A stretch of DNA of 64,000 bases from assembly GCF_004365915.1 (NCBI RefSeq), contig NZ_SODI01000001.1:1922001-1986000 (forward strand). Direction: 5' to 3'. Source of the DNA: Cryobacterium psychrophilum (lineage in GTDB: Bacteria > Actinomycetota > Actinomycetes > Actinomycetales > Microbacteriaceae). Both the position numbers and the translations under genes were made by a program. Shown piece by piece: positions 9,850 to 18,138 of this stretch; position 1 is the stretch's first letter, and each line of letters opens with the position of its first letter. Under the pieces are notes generated by a model. That model did not search any database. It worked only from the letters and a program-made list of their open reading frames with translations, and was not told the origin of the DNA.

Positions 9850-12800
9850 ATGACCCCGGCCCGCAAGCCCTTTCTCCGGAACCTTGCCCTGTGGTTGGTG
9901 GTCCCTGCCGTCCTGGCGTCGGTCCTGACCGCCGGGATGAGCGTTCTCACGGTCGACGCCGCCGTTGCCGCGACGCATCCCTGTGCGGCGCCGGTCACGA
10001 GCGCCGTCGCCTGCGAGAACACACTGCCGGGAACGCCCACCAGCGACTGGGAAGTCTCCGGCACCGGCGACCCCAGCCTGCAGGGCTTTGCGACGTCGAT
10101 GAGCGTCACGGCGGGCTCGCCGGTTCGGTTCAAGATCAAGAGCACGGCCTCGTCGTACCGCATCGACATCCTCCGGCTCGGGTACTACCAGGGCAACGGC
10201 GCACGCAAGGTAGCGGTCGGGCTTCTCCCCACCGCCTCGCTGCCGCAGACCCAGCCGGCCTGCCTCACCTTTTCCGCCACGGGCCTTATCGACTGCGGAA
10301 ACTGGGCCCAGTCGGCACTCTGGAACGTGCCCGCCGACGCCGTGTCCGGCGTGTACATCGCGCATTTGATCCGCAACGACACCGGCGGCAGCAGCCTGAT
10401 CCCCTTCGTCGTGCGCGACGATGCGAGCAGGAGCAGCATCGTCTTCCAGACCTCGGACACGACCTGGCAGGCCTACAACAGCTATGGGGGCAACAGTCTC
10501 TACCGGTGCACGGTCGCCTGTCCCCCCGGTAATCCGCAGACGTATAAGGCCGCCTTCGCGGTTTCCTACAACCGTCCGTTCAACCCCACCGCGCAGGGGC
10601 CCAACTGGCTGATGGACGCTGAAATGCCCATGATCAAGTTTATGGAGGCCAACGGCTACGACGTGACGTACCAGGCCGGGGTGGATACCTCCACTCGCGG
10701 TTCTCTCCTGCTCAACCACAAGGTCTTCATGTCCGTCGGCCACGACGAGTACTGGGATGCTTCGCAGCGCGCCAACGTCGAAGCCGCGCGGGATGCCGGG
10801 GTCAATCTCGCCTTTTTCAGCGGAAACGAGATCTTCTGGAAGACCCGGTGGGAGTCCAGCTCCGACGGATCGTCCACGCCGGGCCGCACGATGGTGTCCT
10901 ATAAAGACACACACTTCAACGCCCCGACCGACCCCGTGGAATGGACGGGAACGTGGCGCGACCCGCGATATGGCACCTCCGGCGGGGGTGGAAATCCTGA
11001 GAATGCGCTCACCGGCCAGTTCTTTCTGGTCAACGCCGGGTCCGCCGACATTAAGGTCCCTGCCGAATATGCCCCGATGAGGCTGTGGCGCAACACTGCC
11101 GCGGCGGCGTTGACCGGAAACCAGTCGCTCACCCTCGGCGCAGGCCTGAGCACGCTCGGCTACGAATGGGACGCCGACTCCGACAACGGATTCCGCCCCG
11201 CAGGTTCCTTCCGCCTATCGTCAACCACGGTCGCCGCGCCCGAGGTCTTCACTGACTACGGGTCCACCATCGCTCCGGCCACGGTCACACACAACCTCAC
11301 CATATACCGCGCGCCAAGCGGTGCGCTGGTCTTCGGAGCCGGCACAATCCAATGGTCGTACGGCCTCGACAGCTATCCGAGCCGCGGGGCGCCCGACCGC
11401 AACATGCAGCAAGCCACCGTGAACCTGTTCGCGGACATGGGCGCCCAGCCGGCCACCCTGATGGCGGGCCTGGTGGCCGCCACGAAATCGACGGACACGA
11501 CGGCGCCCACCTCCGTGATCACGTCAGGCCTGGGTGGCCAGACTCTGGCCGACGGGGCGAAGATCACGATCGCCGGCACGGCATCCGACTCGGGCGGGGT
11601 CGTCGCGGGCATCGAAGTCTCCACCGACGCGGGCGCGAGCTGGCGACCGGCCACGGGAAAAAGCAACTGGACGTTCACCTGGATCGCGCACGGCAGCCCC
11701 GCATCGAACGTCAAAACCCGGGCCGTCGACGATAGCGGCAACCTGGAGACACCCGGTGCCGGAGCCACGGTGAACATCACCTGTCCCTGCTCGATCTTCG
11801 GAACCAACGTGATCCCTGATGTTGCGGATTCGGGCGATGCGGGCAGCGTGGAGCTGGGGCTGAGGTTCACGTCGGACACACCCGGGACCGTGACCGGGGT
11901 GCGTTTTTACAAGTCCGCGAATAACTTGGGCACGCATTCGGGGAGCCTGTGGTCCTCCGCCGGTCAGCGTCTGGCGACGGCGAATTTTTCGAATGAGACC
12001 GCGACCGGTTGGCAGGCGGTCACCTTCTCCACCCCGGTGACCATTGCGGCGAATACGAGCTACGTCGTGTCCTACTTCGCGCCTCAGGGGCGCTACGCGC
12101 AGTCCTCCGGATACATGTACCCGCCTCCATCCCCGATGCCGGCCGGGAACGGGTCGCTCGACAGCGCCCCGTTGCGTGCGCCCCGCAGCACGCCAGCGCA
12201 GGGGAATGGCCTGTACAACTACTCCAGCGCGAGTTCCTTCCCCTCGAACAGCTTCAACGGAGAGAACTACTGGGTCGACGTCATCTACTCGCCTGCAACC
12301 GCCACCGTCCCCAGCGTCACGTCGACGACTCCCGCCGCCGGCGCCACCGGCGTGGCCGTCGGCGCCGCCCCGTCGGCAACGTTCGACCAGACCGTCACCC
12401 CGGCGTCGATAACCTTCACCCTCACAGACGCCGCGGGCGCCACCGTCGCCGGAACAACCGGCTACGGCAGCACCACCAGCACAGCCACCTTCACCCCCAC
12501 CGCCGCCCTCGCCAAAAGCACGACCTACACGGCCTCCGTCACCGGCGCCACAAACTCCGCCGGTCAGACCATGACCACCCCGAAGACCTGGACCTTTACC
12601 ACTGCGGCGCCCCCGACCGTGCCTACGGTCACCTCAACGAGCCCGGCGGCTAGTGAGGTCGGTGTGGCCGTCAGCGCCCCGGTCAGGGCCACCTTCGACC
12701 AGGCGGTGACCTCGTCGTCGATCACGTTCACGCTGAAAGACGCCGCGGGCGTCGCCGTCACCGGGTCGACCACCTTTAGCACCACCACCAACACGATGAC

Positions 12801-14850
12801 CTTCACGCCGGCCAGCGCCCTGGCCAACAGCACGAGCTACACCGCCACGGTCAGCGGCGCCACCAACTCCACCGGCCAGACCATGACCGCCCCGAAGACC
12901 TGGACCTTCACCACCGCGGCGGTCGGCGCCTGCCCGTGCAGCGTCTTCAGCCCCACCAGCGTTCCGGCGACCGTCAGCGCGAACGACACGTCGGCCGTGG
13001 AACTGGGGATGAAGTTCCGATCCGACGTGGCCGGAACGGTGACCGGCATCCGCTTCTACAAGGGAAGCCAGAACACCGGCACCCACACCGGGCACCTCTG
13101 GTCATCGACCGGCACCCTGCTCGCCTCGGTCACCTTCACCGGTGAAACCGCCTCCGGCTGGCAACAGGCCACCCTCTCCACACCCGTGAATATCAACGCC
13201 AACACCACCTATATCGTCTCCTACTTCGCCCCCAACGGCCGCTACTCCGCCAACGGCAACTACTTCGCCACCGCCACCACCAACGCCCCCCTGCAGGGAC
13301 TAGCCAACGGCACCGACGGCGGCAACGGCGTCTACCGCTACGGAACAACAACGGGCTACCCCACATCCACCTACAACAACAGCAACTACTGGGTCGACGT
13401 CGTCTTCATGAAAACCAGCGCCGCCCCCGTGGTCACCACGACCACCCCCGTCGCCGGGGCCACCGGCGTGGCAGTGAACGCAGCCCCGTCGGCAACCTTC
13501 GACCAGGCGGTGACCGGCTCCTCGATCACGTTCACCCTGAAAAACGCCGCGGGCGCCACCGTCAGCGGAACGGCCGGCTACAGCAGCAGCACCAACAAGT
13601 CCACCTTCACCCCCGCCTCGGCCCTCGCCGAAGGAACGAGTTACACCGCCACCGTCAGCGGCGCCACAAACTCCACCGGCCAAACCATGACCGCACCCAA
13701 GACCTGGACCTTCCAGACCGTGGCCGCCCCGGCGGCCCCCACAATCACCGCGACCACCCCCGTCGCCGGGGCCACCGGCGTGGCAGTCAGCGCAGCCCCA
13801 TCGGCAACATTCGACCAAGCGGTGACCGCCTCCTCAATCACCTTCACCCTCAAAGACGCCGCGGGCGTCGCCGTCACCGGAACGACCAGCTACAACACCA
13901 TAAACAACACGGCCACCTTCGCCCCGGCTGGCACTCTGGCGTACAGCAGGAGCTACACGGCCACCGTCAGCGGCGCCACAAACTCCACCGGCCAAACCAT
14001 GACCGCCCCGAAGACCTGGACCTTCCAGACCGTGGCGGCCCCGGCGGCCCCCACAGTCACCGCGACCACCCCCGTCGCCGGGGCCACCGGCGTGGCAGTC
14101 AGCGCAGCCCCATCGGCAACCTTCGACCAGGCGGTGACCTCGTCGTCGATCACGTTCACGCTGAAAGACGCCGCGGGCGTCGCCGTCACCGGGTCGACCA
14201 CCTTTAGCACCACCACCAACACGATGACCTTCACGCCGGCCAGCGCCCTGGCCAACAGCACGAGCTACACCGCCACGGTCAGCGGCGCCACCAACTCCAC
14301 CGGCCAGACCATGACCGCCCCGAAGACCTGGACCTTCACCACCGCGGCGGTCGGCGCCTGCCCGTGCAGCGTCTTCAGCCCCACCAGCGTTCCGGCGACC
14401 GTCAGCGCGAACGACACGTCGGCCGTGGAACTGGGGATGAAGTTCCGATCCGACGTGGCCGGAACGGTGACCGGCATCCGCTTCTACAAGGGAAGCCAGA
14501 ACACCGGCACCCACACCGGGCACCTCTGGTCATCGACCGGCACCCTGCTCGCCTCGGTCACCTTCACCGGTGAAACCGCCTCCGGCTGGCAACAGGCCAC
14601 CCTCTCCACACCCGTGAATATCAACGCCAACACCACCTATATCGTCTCCTACTTCGCCCCCAACGGCCGCTACTCCGCCAACGGCAACTACTTCGCCACC
14701 GCCACCACCAACGCCCCCCTGCAGGGACTAGCCAACGGCACCGACGGCGGCAACGGCGTCTACCGCTACGGAACAACAACGGGCTACCCCACATCCACCT
14801 ACAACAACAGCAACTACTGGGTCGACGTCGTCTTCATGACCGGCCCGTAG
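9850..14850 (+). CDS. Giant secreted multi-domain protein: DMF-amidase-beta-like domain, DUF4082 and Big_5 repeats
   Basis: A 1666-aa exported protein. The ATG at 9850 has GGAG seven bases upstream and begins a Sec signal peptide (basic MTPARKPFLRN, hydrophobic core, cleavage near AVA-AT at about 39). Residues about 57-530 resemble the N,N-dimethylformamidase beta-subunit-like domain (patterns LRLGYYQGNGAR, YNSYGG, SVGHDEYWD). An Ig-like module follows (550-640). Then come DUF4082 (645-813), two Big_5 modules (817-1020), DUF4082 (1027-1187), three Big_5 (1190-1498) and a final DUF4082 (1503-1663). No LPxTG or membrane anchor is visible, so it is secreted or wall-associated by binding. Similar domain mixes occur near polysaccharide genes; I infer a glycan-related or adhesive role, not a proven amidase. 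Confidence 0.85.
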   Translation: MTPARKPFLRNLALWLVVPAVLASVLTAGMSVLTVDAAVAATHPCAAPVTSAVACENTLPGTPTSDWEVSGTGDPSLQGFATSMSVTAGSPVRFKIKSTASSYRIDILRLGYYQGNGARKVAVGLLPTASLPQTQPACLTFSATGLIDCGNWAQSALWNVPADAVSGVYIAHLIRNDTGGSSLIPFVVRDDASRSSIVFQTSDTTWQAYNSYGGNSLYRCTVACPPGNPQTYKAAFAVSYNRPFNPTAQGPNWLMDAEMPMIKFMEANGYDVTYQAGVDTSTRGSLLLNHKVFMSVGHDEYWDASQRANVEAARDAGVNLAFFSGNEIFWKTRWESSSDGSSTPGRTMVSYKDTHFNAPTDPVEWTGTWRDPRYGTSGGGGNPENALTGQFFLVNAGSADIKVPAEYAPMRLWRNTAAAALTGNQSLTLGAGLSTLGYEWDADSDNGFRPAGSFRLSSTTVAAPEVFTDYGSTIAPATVTHNLTIYRAPSGALVFGAGTIQWSYGLDSYPSRGAPDRNMQQATVNLFADMGAQPATLMAGLVAATKSTDTTAPTSVITSGLGGQTLADGAKITIAGTASDSGGVVAGIEVSTDAGASWRPATGKSNWTFTWIAHGSPASNVKTRAVDDSGNLETPGAGATVNITCPCSIFGTNVIPDVADSGDAGSVELGLRFTSDTPGTVTGVRFYKSANNLGTHSGSLWSSAGQRLATANFSNETATGWQAVTFSTPVTIAANTSYVVSYFAPQGRYAQSSGYMYPPPSPMPAGNGSLDSAPLRAPRSTPAQGNGLYNYSSASSFPSNSFNGENYWVDVIYSPATATVPSVTSTTPAAGATGVAVGAAPSATFDQTVTPASITFTLTDAAGATVAGTTGYGSTTSTATFTPTAALAKSTTYTASVTGATNSAGQTMTTPKTWTFTTAAPPTVPTVTSTSPAASEVGVAVSAPVRATFDQAVTSSSITFTLKDAAGVAVTGSTTFSTTTNTMTFTPASALANSTSYTATVSGATNSTGQTMTAPKTWTFTTAAVGACPCSVFSPTSVPATVSANDTSAVELGMKFRSDVAGTVTGIRFYKGSQNTGTHTGHLWSSTGTLLASVTFTGETASGWQQATLSTPVNINANTTYIVSYFAPNGRYSANGNYFATATTNAPLQGLANGTDGGNGVYRYGTTTGYPTSTYNNSNYWVDVVFMKTSAAPVVTTTTPVAGATGVAVNAAPSATFDQAVTGSSITFTLKNAAGATVSGTAGYSSSTNKSTFTPASALAEGTSYTATVSGATNSTGQTMTAPKTWTFQTVAAPAAPTITATTPVAGATGVAVSAAPSATFDQAVTASSITFTLKDAAGVAVTGTTSYNTINNTATFAPAGTLAYSRSYTATVSGATNSTGQTMTAPKTWTFQTVAAPAAPTVTATTPVAGATGVAVSAAPSATFDQAVTSSSITFTLKDAAGVAVTGSTTFSTTTNTMTFTPASALANSTSYTATVSGATNSTGQTMTAPKTWTFTTAAVGACPCSVFSPTSVPATVSANDTSAVELGMKFRSDVAGTVTGIRFYKGSQNTGTHTGHLWSSTGTLLASVTFTGETASGWQQATLSTPVNINANTTYIVSYFAPNGRYSANGNYFATATTNAPLQGLANGTDGGNGVYRYGTTTGYPTSTYNNSNYWVDVVFMTGP
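12691..13411 (+). repeat. 721-bp perfect direct repeat, copy 1 (intragenic)
   Basis: This stretch, encoding most of a Big_5 module plus a complete DUF4082 module, is identical base for base to 14119-14839 by line-by-line comparison. The offset is 1428 bp. Identity at all codon positions implies very recent duplication or gene conversion. It is also a place where short-read assemblies could collapse or expand. Confidence 0.95.
14119..14839 (+). repeat. 721-bp perfect direct repeat, copy 2 (intragenic)
   Basis: Second copy of the duplication. It ends 8 codon bases before the divergent last residues of the protein, so the gene terminates immediately after the duplicated DUF4082 module. Between the copies are three Big_5 units that are themselves related at 312-bp periodicity. 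Confidence 0.95.
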
Positions 14851-15164
14851 CCTCACGACCGTTCGGCTTTGGTTGTGCCGGCTCGCCTGCGGTTGACCTG
14901 AGGTTTCTGGCGGGGGCCGTAGGCCGCCGTGCTGCTCGGTAGGTGGAGCACGAGTTTCCGAGCCGCGTTCGACGGCACCTACGTACTAAGGAGAGGCTTG
15001 CCTCACTAAATCGAGTAGCAAGACTTCCAACCTGAGACTGCCGTGCGAACCAACACACTAAAGAATGCATCCCCTCCTGCCAAGATATCCGCGGTGAAGC
15101 CTGTGAGAAACGCGCAGCGCAACCCGGCGATCGGTTTCGAGACCCTGCAGCTCCTCGGGGGGGG
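14851..15164. other. Intergenic region before the adenylation/acyltransferase gene
   Basis: No independent gene is evident. A small hairpin GAGGC-TT-GCCTC lies at 14993-15004. From 15019 one forward frame is open up to the G-run at 15157-15165. Its last codons (NPAIGFETLQLL) look like the usual start of an adenylation domain but are one base out of frame with the downstream gene. Confidence 0.6.
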
Positions 15165-15165
15165 G
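15157..15165 (+). repeat. G9 homopolymer at the start of the adenylation gene
   Basis: Nine consecutive G residues. The last one is the first base of the GTG taken as start. One G more, or two fewer, would join the open upstream frame to the adenylation domain. It could be a slip-strand switch, a sequencing error, or simply the sequence before a genuine short start. Confidence 0.8.
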
Positions 15166-17726
15166 TGCCGTCCGCGACCGCCCTTGTGACCGCGGATGGG
15201 ACCCTGACCTACGCCGAGCTGGACGAACGGGTCCGGCACCGGCGGGACACACCAGGAGGCATCCGCCGACTCGTCATGGTGTCGTGCGCGAACGCTGTGG
15301 ATCCCCTGGTGACCTATCTTGCCGCGCTGTCGGCTGGGCATCCGGTGCTGCTCGTCGCTGGCGACGGGGACGAGCCGAGCCAGGAGCGCAACAGGATCGG
15401 GCTCGTGGAGCGTTACGATCCCGACGTGGTTCTGGCTCGCGCAGGCGACGAGTGGCGCCTGGACGAGCGACGCGAGGGAAGCCGACACATGTTGCATCCT
15501 GAGCTCGCACTGTTGCTCAGTACTTCGGGCTCGACCGGATCGCCGAAGCTGGTTCGACTGTCACGCGAGAATGTGCGCAGCAACGCGGTAAGCATCGCCG
15601 AGTATCTTGCCCTGACACCGCAGGACAGGGCGGCCCCTACGCTGCCGATGCACTACTGCTACGGGCTTTCAGTCGTGAACAGCCACCTGATATACGGCGC
15701 GAGCCTTCTGCTCACCGAGCGTTCGGTGGTCGAACCTGAATTCTGGAACGAGTTCGAAGCGGCAGGGGCCACCTCCTTCGCCGGCGTTCCATACACCTTT
15801 GACCTGCTCGATTCCACCGACTTCGATCGGCGCGAACAGACGAGCCTGCGCTACATCACGCAGGCCGGCGGACGGCTCGCCCCCGACCGGGTGCGCGGTT
15901 ACGCCCGGCTGGGCCAGCAACGCGGCTTCGACTTCGTCGTCATGTACGGCCAGACAGAGGCGACCACGCGGAAGGCCTACCTGCAACCTGAGCTAGCGGA
16001 GGCAAAGCCCGAATCCATCGGCATTCCGATACCCGGCGGACAGTTCCGCATCGACGACGCCGGCGAGGACTCGATCGGCGACCTCGTCTACACCGGGCCG
16101 AACGTGATGATGGGGTATGCGGAGAGCCCGACGGAACTCGCCGCTGGACACACCGCGGAGGAGCTGCGCACCGGCGATCTGGCCCGTCAGCACGACGACG
16201 GACTCTTCGAGATCGTCGGGCGGACCAGCCGCTTCGTCAAGATCTACGGCCTGCGGATCGACCTCGACCGGGTCGAGCTGCTCCTCGCCGACGACGGGGT
16301 CGAAGCCAGGGTGGTCAACCTCGAGGAGCACCTTGTGGTGTTCGTGCGCCATCGGTGGGCCCTCGGGCTTGTCCCGCCGATTGCCGCGAACGCACTCGGC
16401 CTGCCCAGTCACACCATCCGTGCACACCTCATCGACGAGTTCCCCCTCACGTCCAGCGGCAAGCCGGATACAGCGACCCTACTTCAGGAGGCGGCGTCCC
16501 CCGGACGAAACGAAAGCCTTGAGGACCCCGCAGGGACCGTGACGGCGGAAAATATCCGGGCCCTCTACTCGGCACTCCTCGACCGACCGGACGCGGTCAC
16601 CGACGACAGTTTCGTCGCGCTGCACGGAGACTCGCTGAGTTACGTCGAGGTCTCGGTGCGGCTCGAGCAGATGCTCGGCACACTGCCCAGGGACTGGCCG
16701 GCGAAATCGGCACAGGAGTTGGCCAGCCACCGAACTGCACCGGCCGGGGCGCGACCCCGACGCACGCTGGCGCGCATGGAGACATCCGGCATGCTCCGGG
16801 CAATCGCGATCGTCCTAATCACAGGGACGCACGCCAATCTCTTCCATGTGCAAGGCGGCGCCCACCTGCTGCTCGGAATCGTGGGCTTCAACCTTGCCCG
16901 CTTCCAGTTCGCCGATGTACCTCGGCAGAGGCGGGTCAGGAGGCTGTTGCGCAGTGCCGTCCAGATCTTCGTCCCGGCCGTCCTGTGGATCGGCGGTGTC
17001 GCCCTGATCAGCGGGATGCACGAACCCGCGACGGTCTTCATGCTGCACAACCTGCTGGGCGGCGGCGATCGCTGGACGGTGCAGTGGCAGTATTGGTTCC
17101 TGGAAGCCGTCGTGTGGACGATCCTCGGCCTGGCGCTCGTCTTCTGCGTTCCTCTTATCGACCGACTCGAGCGTCGATACCCCGTTATCGTCGCGGGCTG
17201 CTTCGTCGCGGGCGCGCTTCTGCTGCGCCTGCTCCTGACCGGGGGCGTCGAGGCAGGGCCGACCGAACGGTACTCGCTGCCCATCGTGCTTTGGCTCATC
17301 GCTCTCGGCTGGCTCATCGCGCGCTCCACGGACGTCAAGCGGCGGCTGCTGACCTCGGTGGTCGTCGTGCTCACCGTCCCTGGGTTCTTCGGCGACCCGG
17401 CCCGCGAGGCGATCGCGAACGCGGGACTATTGCTTCTCCTATGGATTCCGGCGGTTCCGCTGCCGCGGATTGTGGTGCCGGCGCTCGGCATCGTGGCCTC
17501 GGCATCGTTGTACGTGCACCTCGTCCCTTGGCAGGTTTACCCCCTGCTCGAGGATGATTTCCCCCTCCTTCCCACCCTCGCCTCCTTCGCGGTAGGGATC
17601 CTCGCCTGGCACGGACATTCCGCACTGAGGGCATGGTGGGCGGCTCATCCCTCGTCCACGGCCCGCAGGCTACTGTCCGATGGTTTCGCGAAGAGGGCCA
17701 GCCGCGACCGGCGAGGCGATCGTTGA
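15165..17726 (+). CDS. Adenylation - carrier protein - acyltransferase-3 membrane fusion protein
   Basis: 853 aa from the GTG; the true start may be upstream (frame broken by a G9 run). Residues 1-450 are an AMP-binding adenylation domain with core motifs LLSTSGSTGSPK (118-129), YGQTEA, TGDLA and the late SSGKPD. A phosphopantetheine carrier follows, with LHGDSL and attachment Ser490. Residues about 538-830 are a multi-helix acyltransferase-3 (OafA-like) domain with the candidate catalytic His556 in TGTHANLF. The chain suggests an acid is adenylated, loaded on the carrier and transferred by the membrane domain to an extracellular glycan or lipid, a logic like DltA-DltC-DltB in one polypeptide. 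The substrate is unknown. It follows the giant secreted protein on the same strand. Confidence 0.82.
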   Translation: MPSATALVTADGTLTYAELDERVRHRRDTPGGIRRLVMVSCANAVDPLVTYLAALSAGHPVLLVAGDGDEPSQERNRIGLVERYDPDVVLARAGDEWRLDERREGSRHMLHPELALLLSTSGSTGSPKLVRLSRENVRSNAVSIAEYLALTPQDRAAPTLPMHYCYGLSVVNSHLIYGASLLLTERSVVEPEFWNEFEAAGATSFAGVPYTFDLLDSTDFDRREQTSLRYITQAGGRLAPDRVRGYARLGQQRGFDFVVMYGQTEATTRKAYLQPELAEAKPESIGIPIPGGQFRIDDAGEDSIGDLVYTGPNVMMGYAESPTELAAGHTAEELRTGDLARQHDDGLFEIVGRTSRFVKIYGLRIDLDRVELLLADDGVEARVVNLEEHLVVFVRHRWALGLVPPIAANALGLPSHTIRAHLIDEFPLTSSGKPDTATLLQEAASPGRNESLEDPAGTVTAENIRALYSALLDRPDAVTDDSFVALHGDSLSYVEVSVRLEQMLGTLPRDWPAKSAQELASHRTAPAGARPRRTLARMETSGMLRAIAIVLITGTHANLFHVQGGAHLLLGIVGFNLARFQFADVPRQRRVRRLLRSAVQIFVPAVLWIGGVALISGMHEPATVFMLHNLLGGGDRWTVQWQYWFLEAVVWTILGLALVFCVPLIDRLERRYPVIVAGCFVAGALLLRLLLTGGVEAGPTERYSLPIVLWLIALGWLIARSTDVKRRLLTSVVVVLTVPGFFGDPAREAIANAGLLLLLWIPAVPLPRIVVPALGIVASASLYVHLVPWQVYPLLEDDFPLLPTLASFAVGILAWHGHSALRAWWAAHPSSTARRLLSDGFAKRASRDRRGDR

Positions 17727-17727
17727 C

Positions 17728-17799
17728 GACCTGCCGACCTGCCGACCTGCCGACGTGTAGACGTGTAGACGTGTAGACGTGTAGACGTGTAGACGTGTC
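17728..17799 (+). repeat. Tandem array of nine 8-bp units
   Basis: Three copies of GACCTGCC, five of GACGTGTA and one GACGTGTC follow one another without gaps, starting 1 base after the stop codon of the fusion gene. All units share GAC(C/G)TG. It could be a variable-number tandem repeat, a protein-binding array, or slippage debris. Confidence 0.95.
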
Positions 17800-17806
17800 G
17801 CAGAAG

Positions 17807-18091
17807 CTAACGTCGTGCGGGCCCGTTCTGCCAGCGCAGACTACGGCCGCGATTAGCGGGTCGCGGATTTCGTCGATCGTGCCAGCTCCTCGGCGACGGG
17901 AGCGATCTCGAATGGTTTGCGTGTGGCATCCCCACCGCTCCCGCAATAATTGCGATGGCGGCAGCCAGGAACGCAACGCCCAGCCACAACGCATTAGAGC
18001 CGAGGGTGCCGATGACGTGCATGGTTGCGTCCGCTCTGCTCTCGGGCCGCGGCGGGTCCCTGTGCGACGCCGAGGTATTGGCTGAACTCAT
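17807..18091 (-). CDS. Doubtful small single-span membrane protein
   Basis: A 94-aa frame whose middle (about residues 31-54, GSNALWLGVAFLAAAIAIIA) is a plausible membrane helix. The last 40 residues are Arg/Pro-rich and look non-coding, and another frame over the same DNA also looks partly coding, so it may be a degraded gene. There is no good ribosome site. It is divergent from the following transporter. I do not recognise the family. Confidence 0.25.
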   Translation of the reverse strand: MSSANTSASHRDPPRPESRADATMHVIGTLGSNALWLGVAFLAAAIAIIAGAVGMPHANHSRSLPSPRSWHDRRNPRPANRGRSLRWQNGPARR

Positions 18092-18138
18092 CGTGGAACT
18101 GTGCGGCTGTCGGGCGCCCCACGCAGTAGCCTGATCGC

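Larger units (their letters stand above)
17727..18138. other. Intergenic region with the 8-bp array and a doubtful minus-strand frame
   Basis: Apart from the tandem array, the only coding signal is a minus-strand frame with one membrane-like segment (listed separately at low confidence). The promoter of the following transporter is at its right end. Confidence 0.5.

Noticed and set aside
12634..14523. Minus-strand frames under the repeat region of the giant protein
   Set aside because: They are Gly/Arg-rich mirror frames of the Big_5/DUF4082 repeats and are duplicated only because the coding strand is.
17728..17799. CRISPR array
   Set aside because: The units are 8 bases long with no spacers, and there are no cas genes.
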